From Gnetum montanum (taxonomy: Eukaryota; Streptophyta; Gnetopsida; Gnetales; Gnetaceae): 42,298 bases of DNA. Below are positions 33,620 through 42,298 of this stretch, one piece after another. Every line of letters begins with the position of its first letter. Position 1 is the stretch's first letter. The position numbers and the translations under genes were made by a program. The notes beneath the pieces were generated by a model. It ran no database searches. It was not told the origin of the DNA and saw nothing but the letters and a program-made list of their open reading frames with translations. The stretch spans positions 156,101-198,398 of the forward strand of contig MNCI01030582.1 of NCBI GenBank assembly GCA_015680685.1, in the 5' to 3' direction.

Positions 33620-35120
33620 TGATTTGGGGATTGCTCTGTAGGTAAATTGACCAAGTTTTTAGGCTTCTAAGGTAGTAAATAGTGATGTTTAAGGTTTTTG
33701 GTCAAATTTAGCTAGGTTTTATGGCTATTTTAGGTAATGTATGGGTCTATCCCCCTAAGCAATGCTGGGCAGCATTTCTCTAATTTGGGTAAGAGGATCT
33801 AATGAGTTTCAAGGTTAAAATAAGGTCAAACAAATGCAAACTCAAAGATGTGGGGTGTTAGGCTTTACCAATGTAGGTTTTTGATCTTTGGGAATGTTGA
33901 TCTAATGTCAAAAGTGGTAAGGTGATTCACCCACACTAGAGCCATGTTACCCAACATGACTTAGTCCTTTTCATGTGTGGATACCTTGAGATATGAGATG
34001 CTGACAATTTTTAGCAACAAATTGATCATGCATGTTAGCCCTTAGGGTTTCTAGTGTTAATGGCTAGGGTTTAGGATCAAATATGATAGTTTTTAAGACT
34101 TCTAGATGGTTCTAGGAGTCATTCCCCCTAGAACAACACTATGCCATACTAGCTAGGATGGCCCCAACATGGATGAGTAAGGCAGATGACTTTTTGCTAT
34201 TTTTGGTTGGTTGTATGAGGTCTAATGGATTCTAGAGGTGTTGATAGGATTCTAGGGTTAGGATGGTATAAGTTGGAGTCATGTTGATGCATCTATGATC
34301 CTCCATTAGCTTCCCTTAAGGTAGGCATAATAGACCCACATTGTCTAGCATGGGTGAGGAGGATGCTTAGTGTGAAGGTAAAAGTGATCATGAAATACAA
34401 TTATTTTTAGTAAGTTTTGGCTACCCAAAGTGCCTGAGAAGGCTAGGACATTAACACATGTTAATTTTGATGAAAATATCAGAAGTTATGGGCTATACCT
34501 CCTTCATCCATGCTAGGGCAATGTTGCTTAGCATGGATAGGGTCCCCCCTAGTGTAGCTTCACTTGAATGCATGGTTTAGGATACTTTTGATAAGATTTG
34601 ATAGGATTTCAGAGTTGCCAGGGTTGCAGGGGGTGATGGTTAAGATTTGACATTGAAATTGATTAATTTAAGTGTTCCTTGATATTTTATGTAGTCATCC
34701 CCGCTAAGCCAAGTTGGGCAACATGGCCCCAGCATGGATGGGAGGGGTATGATAGCGTTTTACTATTTTTCATTAATTTGCTAGCATATAATGACTTTGG
34801 GAGGCTTTGGTAGGGTTTTATGGTCACTAGGGCATGTTTCATGGCTATTTTTGGCTATGGAATGGCTTTTATGTCTTACCCATATGGCACCCATGCTGGG
34901 TAGTATGGATGGAAATACACCAACATGGGCGAGGCTTCAGACATGAAAATTAACCCAAATTTTAGCTATTCTCAAATACTGGAGATCATGAGGAGGTGTC
35001 TAGGCTATCAGAGTGAATTCTATGATTATTTGAAACTATGACAAGGATGTTATGGTCCATCCCTAGGACATCCACATTGGACCCACACTGGGCAACATGG
35101 GTGGAGGATGCACTAGTGTG
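33620..35120. repeat. Degenerate tandem repeat block, period about 190 bp
   Basis: About eight loosely similar units, each with a CATGCTGGGCARCATGG-type core at about 33755, 33950, 34150, 34335, 34505, 34715, 34900 and 35090. These are separated by GGTTTTATGGCTATTTT-like arms. No gene is seen. Long U3 repeats are typical of the LTRs in this window, so this may be a U3 fragment whose ends are lost. Confidence 0.5.
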
Positions 35121-35125
35121 GCTAA

Positions 35126-35341
35126 TGAAACACCATGAAAATTTACATGTTATAATAATTTTTCATCATGTAGCCTTCACCCCATGAAACTTAAGGTAAA
35201 ATTTCATTGTAAATTTGAAGATTTTAACCCATGAAGGGAAATCTCACATTCTTCATACTTTTGGAGCTAAAAAATGCCTCATAAGTGGTTAAAGCTTTAT
35301 TCCCTAAGTGAAAAAAGTCACATAGTATTTATATTTGGGCT

Positions 35342-35374
<33 letters not shown>

Positions 35375-36261
35375 TTTACACTTTTCTATGCTAGAAATAC
35401 TTGCAAGAGGTAGAAATTTCTATGGTAATCCCCTCCAAGCTTGGACATCCATCTCACTTGTAGGAGGTAGAAATTTCTAGCCAATCTGTTAGCCAATTTG
35501 CAACAAAAATCATGGTCCAAAACCTATAAAACCAAAACCTAAACACCATTGATAGTTTCAAACATTTTGCAATTTCATACCCTTGGAATTTGTTCTAGAC
35601 TTTTAGCAATTTAATACCCTTAGCATTTGGCATCCAAGAGCTCTTACTTCCTTAGTAGAGATGTAGCTTCTTGGAGCTTCCTAGCATGGAACCACTGCAA
35701 TATTATTATAACCTTTGTCATCCCCCATAGACTTATGGATTTTTGGTATCAATGTTGCATTTTTGAGATTTCGAACCCCTAGTGTGAAGGAATCTGGTAG
35801 CCAAATTTTTCACTTTTCTCACCCTCTAGTAATGACCAAGTTGTAGATCTGTAGTTTGTAGCAAAGGAGGTTCAAAAGCATTAAGAGTGGATTAGTACTT
35901 AGATTGTGAAGTAAATCACATTGGCTTTAATGGGCTTTGAATTCCTACCCAAGTGAACCCTCCTTTGCTCTCTCATGGGCATTTCTTGTACCAATTTCTG
36001 AAACTCATTCTTTATTATTTTAACAAAGTTTTAAAGTTTCATTTTGTGTGTAATTTGCATTTGCTTTCCATTTCTACAGATTTGTAATTTCTTACAGTTT
36101 TTCTAAACCCACTATTTTGCATTTAATAAGTCCTTGGGTGATCTACTAGACCATCTAGGATACCTCAAATCTCACTTTTTTGAAGGCCTTGGGGATTTGG
36201 GATTGAGGCTATTGCACTGATCCATTAGTTTTCTAGTAATCAATTTTTTTTGGTTGCAATA
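35126..36261 (+). mobile_element. Element F 5' LTR (1136 bp)
   Basis: Starts TGAAACACCATGAAAATTTAC and ends GGTTGCAATA (expected CA-type end with a C-to-T change), followed by the primer site. It aligns with LTR E in both halves but lacks about 400 bp of E's U3 repeats. A possible TATA (CCTATAAAA) lies at about 35526. Its 3' partner is off the right edge. Confidence 0.86.
35342..35372 (+). repeat. Uninterrupted G31 tract in LTR F
   Basis: Thirty-one consecutive G follow TTTGGGCT. LTR E has G11 plus (TG)7 at the same place. The tract could form G-quadruplexes and is also a site where assembly length errors are likely. Confidence 0.9.
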
Positions 36262-36267
36262 GTTTTT

Positions 36268-36286
36268 TGGTGCTAGAAGGAGGGCC
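36268..36286 (+). other. Primer-binding site of element F
   Basis: TGGTGCTAGAAGGAGGGCC, identical to the site of element B, six bases after the LTR end. Confidence 0.85.
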
Positions 36287-37914
36287 CTAGCCTAATTTCT
36301 GTGACCAGATTTATCTCCTCCATAGCCAACATTGCAAGTTAAAATCCTTTTTCTAATTTTTTGTAGCCAAAACCTTGAGAAACCAATGCTACCTCTTCCC
36401 CCCTTTATGAAAAATACTACAATGTAGAAGTTGTAGGTGGTTGGATGGTGACTTTTCATAGTAGTTGCTATAAATTTTTTAGTCCAAAGCCAACATTGAA
36501 ACCTTTCATCCATTTGTCTTTTTGCTGCTAATTCTTTCTAGTTTTCAAGGTGGATGATGAAATCCTTCCAAAAACCTTGAAACTTGCAAAAGTTAGCTTC
36601 CCCCGATCTTTGCTAGTTGAGAAAATTGGTAGCCTACTAATAGCAAATTCCAATGGAAAAACACCAACTTTCCACTTTGGTTTTCAACCTTTTCCCTCTC
36701 ATCAATGTTGGATTAGAAAGGTATGGGATTCCACCCCTCTCACCCCCCTTTCTTTCCCCTAGCCATATGTAGCATAGAGGTAGTTAAGGGACTAGCATGG
36801 GTGAGTCTTGTTACCAACTTTTCTAGCTTTCTATTTTTAGTAAAAGGGGTAAAACCCCCTTACCCCCATTACTAATTATAGAAAGTGCTACATTTTCAGC
36901 CATTTATATTTTCTTTGATCATTTTTAAATTTCACTTATTGGGATGTACTTCTATTTTTTCCTTTTAGAGCCTATTTCAAGCCATTTTTAATGAAATAGC
37001 CATGTATTTTCCATAATCAACCAAGTTGCCTATAACTACACTAGCAATGGGTTAGATCAATAACATATGAGGATTTATGACCCCAAAGACCTTGTTGTAA
37101 TGGAATGCAGACAATCTCTTATACTTAGGGGATAAAGTCTTAGTTTCACTGAGATAAATGAAGAACATTATAACTTCATTTGCACTAAGATCCAAGCTAG
37201 CATGGTAATCCCATGAGTGAAAACAAAGGCCAAGAGGGAATTCATGCTCATCCATTGTGATGGAAAGGAGTATATTCCCTCCCCCTATCACCAAATATCT
37301 CTCAATGATGTCTATGCTAGCATCTTAGCCCTTCTCATTAAGGTTGATGAGGACAACTAGAAGGCTACCTTCATGGGGAAACTAGAGGAGGATGATGAAT
37401 TAAAGGTGGATTCTAAGCCTAAAAACCTTGTGGGGGCATTTTTTCAACAAGGGACCCCCAAGGCCATAGTACCCACCTCTACCTCCTTTGCCTCTTTCTT
37501 TGGACACATCCCATTGCTTTTATGGCCATCGTATTTGATCATGTTTGGCCATCATCATTGCACACCAAGCACAATTGGTGTCGTAGCCAGCCATTTCACT
37601 TATCCATGCCCCTTGCTACCCAACCTAGGTCAGTTTGATTGATGATAGTGGTAGCTACTACTGTTAGCTCATTGACTAGCAAGGTGGGGTCCATTATGGG
37701 ACCCCAAGCAACTTAGGGGTCACACATTCCATTTATTACATTTGTGCCTTAGGTACCAGCATAAACATCCTTTTCCTTATTTAGCCCACAAGTTATAATC
37801 ATAACGCAACCATTCCATTCTATATTGCAATCCATAGCAAGGGCACAAGCCTCACAATAGATGTTGTAGCCATATGTGCAAGCCTTGCAGCTAATAGGAA
37901 TACCATGGGGCTTG
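36287..37914 (+). pseudogene. Element F leader and N-terminal gag domain
   Basis: 36287-37040 shows nothing recognisable. From about 37060 a frame with a few stops reads SLSFTEINEEHYNFICTKIQ, DGKEYIPSPYHQISLND and KLEEDDELKVDSK, and stays open to 37642. It matches the N-terminal gag domain of B and D (YNxIC, GxEFI, IxL). 37643-37914 is a broken linker. The role of this domain is unknown; Ogre elements have an extra frame upstream of gag, so it might instead be ORF1. Confidence 0.6.
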
Positions 37915-39150
37915 GATCAAGCCTTCCAGATGATTTGAGATCTAATGGAGGAGTTAAAGAGGCTTAAAGCCTCTACTTCTCAAAGTGTTAAGATTATGGA
38001 TTTCTACCAGGATGATCCCATTAGTCATATGGTCCCACCCTTAACACTTCCTCTTAGTCTCCTTATTTTATAGTTCAGCAAATACAATGGAGAAGGTAAC
38101 CCAAATCCCCACCTTATAATCTTTAGATCAAAGTGTTTACTATTGCAACTGTGGCCTCATACTATCATGAGGATTTTTTATGTATTTAACTAGAAAATCG
38201 CTTGATTGGTATTGTGCATTACCTAGAGGATCCATATCCTCTCTTGAGGACTTGATAGTCCAATTTTTAACCACTTCAAGTACAACTTGAAGCTTGACAC
38301 CATGCCTAACCGACTCATGAAAGGTCAAGTAGGGATCCCTTAAGCCTGTACAGAAGTTCATCCAATGGTTGAATGGACTACTAAATGAAATGCTAAAGCC
38401 CATAGCTAATACCCATCTTTTGGCCATATTCAAGGGGGTGGTTAATGAATTTATCAAGTTAAAAATTTACTATCTTGATCCACAATCCCTTAGCCAAGTG
38501 TTTTCCCAAACCAAGAATATAGAGGATGTTGCAAAGGCTAGTCATGATTTGGCCTATGTAGCATATAAAAATTAGCATACATAGAGGGACAAGGAAAAAG
38601 AAAAAGAAAACAATATGGCCATAGAAAATATAGCCAAAGAGGTAAAGACCACTAACTAGAGGCCAAGGAACCACCCACCCAAGATGCTCACTAACAACCA
38701 TGATAGCCAACCATCGACTTATGGGGCCATTACATAGATTACAACTAGTTTGAATTTTAAGTGGGAAAATCGAAGCAAATACATTGCCTTACCTTTGAAC
38801 CCATCCAATACAAGTAGATGAATAGTAAGCACATGCAATACAAGTAGATGACTGAAGCCACTTGAAAGAAGCATGAGTGTCTATGAAAAATAGCAAAGGA
38901 TCCCACTTGGGCAACCAAGGAAGACCCTCAATTGCCCAGGTACTTTAAACTAGACCACTTTTGCCACTATCACTAACTGCATAGTCATGACATAGACTTC
39001 TACTCACACTAAAGGATGAGTTGTAGAAGATGATAGATAGAGGAGAGCTAGTCTTAGATGCTTCCAACCTAGTTTGACCACAAAATCAATTGATGCAAGT
39101 GTACAAGAACCCATTGAATGAAAATAACAATTGTTATTTTATTTTAGAAT
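37915..39150 (+). pseudogene. Element F gag
   Basis: Reads LDQAFQMI, VKIMDFYQDDPIS, FSKYNGEGNPNPHLI, LQLWPHTIMRIF, then in pieces to LLAIFKGVVNEFIKLKIYYLDPQSLSQ (38420-38500) and SHDLAYVAYKN. A degraded zinc-knuckle region (FKLDHFCHYH, HDIDFYS) at about 38945-39010 leads to RGELVLDASNLV. There are many stops and shifts. It is homologous to gag of B and D. Confidence 0.85.
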
Positions 39151-40500
39151 TCAACATTGATGACAATTAGAGACTAGTGAAGGAACCATTCATAATCCAG
39201 ATACTCCCCCATGATGAAAGATACTCTTAAGCTTTTAATAGCATAAGACCCCCTTTTGTTGTGATAGTACCATCACAAGTACCTCAAAGGAAACCTTTTG
39301 TCATCAAGGTGCCATAGCCTAACACAAATCCACTAGTTGTAGCCCAACCAAATAACATGACCACACAATGACCTCCTATGATGGCCAATGCTATTGCCTC
39401 TTCCTCATAACCAATGATTGAAAGCCAAAACACCTTGAACATGCAAAGGAAGAAGCATAAGCAAAAGCTTGGCAACAACGGTGACAAGCAGATGTAGGCA
39501 TGAAAGGAAGTCGATCCACTGAAGCCCACTCCCATCTTGGCTATACCCATGACATTCTCTACTTAGCTCGCTTCAACCAACAAGCCACAAGAGGACCCTA
39601 AAGCTCATAACTAGAACAAAGAGTACAAGTCCCAACAACAACCATGTAAGGCTAAAGTTTGCATTTTGGGGCACATGGAGGAAGTGAAGCACAACGGGGG
39701 TAACAAGCCCATGACCTTCTTTAGTGTAATGGATTAGGTTAGGTAATTTCTAAAGCAAAAGAATAAAACTCTAAGCCTGTATGACCTAATCATGACTTCT
39801 ACCACATATCATGAGGCGCTAGTCAAAATGTTAAATTTCATCCCCATTAGTGAGAAAATCCCTACTAACGAGGAATCCATCCATGTAATGATGGTTCTTC
39901 TCTTACCAAGGGAGGAAAATTCAACACCCTTACTATTTCATGATAGTGAAATCAAGGCCAATCCCCAAAATGGTGAAGGAACTAGGGCTCCTTTATTCAT
40001 AACCATATGTGTAGGGTAGCTTAAAGTGCATTGGGTGCATGTTGTTGATGGGGTCGCAACAAATGTCATCCCATGTACCATTGTTGAATGCTTGGGCTTA
40101 ATGAAATAAATATAGCCTATAACAACAACAACTCTCAAATCCTTCAATGGATCAAGGGTTGTTGTTAAGGGGTCTATCTCCTTGGACTTTATTTCAAGGG
40201 CGTAATTCCCCATAACCACCAATTTCTTGGTGGCATAGGAGATGCTAGGATTTAACCTTATTCATGGAAGACCTTGGTTGTCTCAATTATGATCCATGTC
40301 TTTACCTATCCACTAATAAATTCATCTTCCTTATGAGGGAATTCAAATCATCATCCATGGTGATAGTGCAGTTTCCCTAGTTGTCAATAATGTAAACATA
40401 ATGTTGGTGACCATTTGGGATGTGACTGCCAACGAGTGTCCTCGAACAAGATTTAGGTGCTTGCTGGTCCTTGGCAACACCAAGGCCCAGATACCTCCAA
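39151..40500 (+). pseudogene. Element F gag-protease region
   Basis: Largely one broken frame. 39740-40019 reads SLYDLIMTSTTYHEALVKML and APLFITICVG. Then VDGVATNVIPCTIVECLGL at about 40047 corresponds to the protease active site, with Val in place of the second Gly of the usual DGGA or the Thr-Gly of DTGS. FNLIHGRPWL at 40235 and LPIH..IHLPYEG end the aspartic protease fold. Element D lacks most of this stretch. Coding-like sequence fades at about 40500, with similarity to D's post-protease stretch up to the word GATTGCATT / CAATTGCATT. Confidence 0.75.
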
Positions 40501-40579
40501 ATAAACTCAGTAGTTAATGTGAGTATGTGTGTGTGCTGTTACAGCATGTGGTTGTGTAAAATGTAACAATTGCATTGTG
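40501..40579 (+). other. F sequence up to the element I insertion
   Basis: GT-rich, no gene. The exact junction with LTR I lies in GTGTGTG near 40577-40583, where several TG dinucleotides are possible LTR ends. Confidence 0.4.
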
Positions 40580-41573
40580 TGTGAACTACAAATGACTTAC
40601 TTTAAAGAGATTCAGCCAACTTTGTCAAGTATTGTGAGTTCTTGAAAATTTCCTATTTTTTTCAACTGCCTAGTCTACGCGGTCCTTATAATACCTACTT
40701 GTAACAAATAAAATTTTGCAAAAGCATTTGAGCACAACTCCGCAATCTACTCCTAATTTTCCCCAGAGAAAGAGATAGTTCCATAAGAAAACTAGAAATA
40801 GAGCAAGATTCGATGGAAATAAGCAGAAAAGAAAAGAAAGCAGATTTTTGTAGACCTAAAATATTTAAACAAGGCAAAATGACATGAGTAAACACTTCGC
40901 AATAAAGCTATCCAAAATTCAATATCTATGAATTTTTCAAACTTCCAAGGCTCAAATAAGCAATATCTTCAAGATAATCCTATTATACTACCAAAAATTG
41001 CTGCGTAAACTACCACGTACGAGACTCCATTTGACTAGATAATAGATGTCAACGATTGCATTCAAACAGAACCTTTAAAAGACTTGACAATTTCTGATTG
41101 AAATACCACAAGAATTCACTTTAAAGATAAAAAGAAGCTATTTTTGTCCCATCAAAATACCAAAGATTTTCTGAACCCTCTCGACTACTGAATTGTTTAA
41201 CGGCGTGACTACAAACAGAGGCTTTCTTACAACAATCCTAATAGCAGTTCCCACACATTGCACACTAATGAAATTTACTACTAAAATGCTCTCAAGGCTT
41301 TTAAACACAAGCACTTCTATGGCAAAATTTTAATAGAAATTTCTATCATGCAACAAAAATAGTAAGAGCAATCTAAAAATCCCAAAATTACTTGCCAAGG
41401 ATGATACTATCTAAACCACTAGCTAGACAATTTAAACAAAACAAAAAATGAAATACATAACTCACAGGACCATGACAAAGAGGCTGAAATCTTTATTCTA
41501 GCAAGCCATCTTCCAAGAAATCTTCTTTACAAATCTTCCAAGACTTCAAGTGTGATCCTTTTTGATGATATCA
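40580..41573 (-). mobile_element. Element I 3' LTR (about 990 bp)
   Basis: On the minus strand the polypurine tract AAGGGGGG-TC is directly followed by TGATATCATC at 41573, a normal 3' LTR start. The LTR runs left to about 40580, where F's sequence begins. It differs from all other LTRs here in start and composition, so it is another lineage, probably younger. Neither superfamily nor target duplication could be fixed because the 5' end lies right of the window. Confidence 0.68.
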
Positions 41574-41583
41574 GACCCCCCTT
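41574..41583 (-). other. Polypurine tract of element I
   Basis: AAGGGGGGTC on the minus strand, abutting the LTR start. It is the plus-strand primer for cDNA synthesis and fixes element I's orientation. Confidence 0.8.
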
Positions 41584-41766
41584 AAAAACTTAAAGAAACT
41601 TGTGTAACTACATTTCAAGCTGAAACATGCTGAAATTTTCATTGAATTTTTACATTCAAAAGAAATCTTTTTTGAGGAAAATTCCCATTTAACATAAGGT
41701 ACAATGGGACAAAAACCTCATTCCTAAGAAAAATAATAAACTGTACATCATCAAGTCCTTCATGGA

Positions 41767-42279
41767 CTATTCTTGGGATGGAAATTGAATTGTGAGGGTT
41801 ACCCTAGTGGGAATCCTCATCTCCTTCACCTTTTCATAGGAGATTTCTGATGTGATGTAGGCGGTCTTGTTGTCTTCTTGTTTGGTGGAGCTCTCACCTT
41901 GATCTAGTGGAGCTTTCTCTTCAACCTTTTTCTCATTTTCTTGTTTGGAAGAGCTCTTTTGTTCTTCTCCATTGACTCCTTCATTTTCCTCTTGAGAGGC
42001 CAAAGCTTCTCCCCATCCCCATGATGACTCTCGATAAGTTGGTGGCTCTTCTTCTTTCTCTTCTTCTTTGGAGCAATCTTGATATCGCCCCCAAACATTG
42101 GACTCTATATCCAAACCCCAAGTGAGAAAAGAAAATTCATCAGATAGCCAAGCCATAAAAGGGCATTCCTTTGGAGCTCCACAAGATTTAGCCTTTAGAT
42201 AAGCCTTCAATACATGCTCAGGGCAACATCCCATCACATCTAGAATAAAAGGCCTTCTCAATGCTCTCTTAAACTCCAT
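41767..42279 (-). CDS. Intact 170-codon frame of unknown function upstream of LTR I
   Basis: ATG 42277-42279 to a stop at 41767-41769, without any interruption, unlike almost everything else here. The N-terminal 60 residues are a compact, Cys-containing region (RRPFILDVMGCCPEHVLKAY, CGAPKECPFMAWLSDEF). The middle, about residues 70-140, is highly charged (Glu/Lys/Ser/Gln-rich, likely disordered). The end (EKVKEMRIPTRVTLTIQF) could form a beta strand. It sits 184 bp before the polypurine tract of element I, so it is probably that element's last frame. It may be the C-terminal part of a larger protein upstream, an accessory protein, or the whole gag of a non-autonomous element. I do not recognise the family. 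Confidence 0.6.
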   Translation of the reverse strand: MEFKRALRRPFILDVMGCCPEHVLKAYLKAKSCGAPKECPFMAWLSDEFSFLTWGLDIESNVWGRYQDCSKEEEKEEEPPTYRESSWGWGEALASQEENEGVNGEEQKSSSKQENEKKVEEKAPLDQGESSTKQEDNKTAYITSEISYEKVKEMRIPTRVTLTIQFPSQE

Positions 42280-42298
42280 TAGCTCTCTCTAACCTTCA

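Noticed and set aside
35274-35480. 68-codon frame reading through the G run
   Set aside because: The poly-Gly stretch is simply the G31 tract of LTR F.
41767-42279. Single-copy host gene
   Set aside because: The adjoining polypurine tract and LTR start in the same orientation make a retrotransposon frame more likely.
1-42298. Endogenous pararetrovirus (caulimovirid-like) copies
   Set aside because: RT-bearing elements here have LTRs, polypurine tracts and integrase, and no movement-protein motif was seen.

Overview
The window looks like repeat-filled intergenic DNA from a land plant with a large genome. It is almost entirely LTR retrotransposons of the Ty3/gypsy type, nested in one another. 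No ordinary single-copy host gene, rRNA, tRNA or CRISPR array was recognised. Plant origin rests on three things: a primer site matching plant tRNA-Asp (2638-2655), Tat/Ogre-like polyproteins with a second archaeal-type RNase H (aRNH), and very long AT-rich LTRs. A gymnosperm or fern would fit the slow, transition-rich decay, but the species cannot be fixed from the sequence.

Layout, left to right. (1) Element A, minus strand, cut by the left edge: LTR 2657-3634, primer site, a gag-like frame 1521-2516, then an open aRNH-RT-RNaseH frame 1527-1. A sits inside the gag of (2) element B, minus strand: gag 5915-3635, repeat-rich leader, primer site 6636-6654, LTR 6660-8269. B sits inside (3) element E, plus strand: integrase 8270-9600, then its 3' LTR starting at 9837. 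That LTR is split at 10797 by (4) element D, 10798-30209, a complete 19.4-kb element with two LTRs and a 5-bp target duplication. E's LTR resumes at 30215 and ends at 30820. D carries a leader, gag, a protease remnant, a large module holding an antisense multi-exon gene-like region (16000-19727), RT interrupted by a solo LTR H (21753-23503), RNase H, aRNH and integrase. (5) Element G, minus strand, is a decayed RNaseH-aRNH-integrase fragment, 33610-31064. (6) 33620-35120 is a degenerate tandem-repeat block. (7) Element F, plus strand, has a 5' LTR 35126-36261, primer site, leader, gag and protease to about 40500. (8) Element I, minus strand, interrupts F: a 3' LTR (about 40580-41573), polypurine tract, and an intact 170-codon frame 41767-42279 of unknown function.

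B, D, E, F and H share the LTR start TGAAACACC, and B, D and F share an unusual primer site; the rest of their LTRs differ, each with its own internal repeat array. Most coding regions are broken by TAG/TGA/TAA stops that fit C-to-T or G-to-A change, so only A and I look young. The strongest candidate for something undescribed is the antisense gene-like region in D. It has several GT-AG introns that preserve reading frame when removed, and it lies between D's protease and RT, where Ogre-like elements are known to have a spliced intron.
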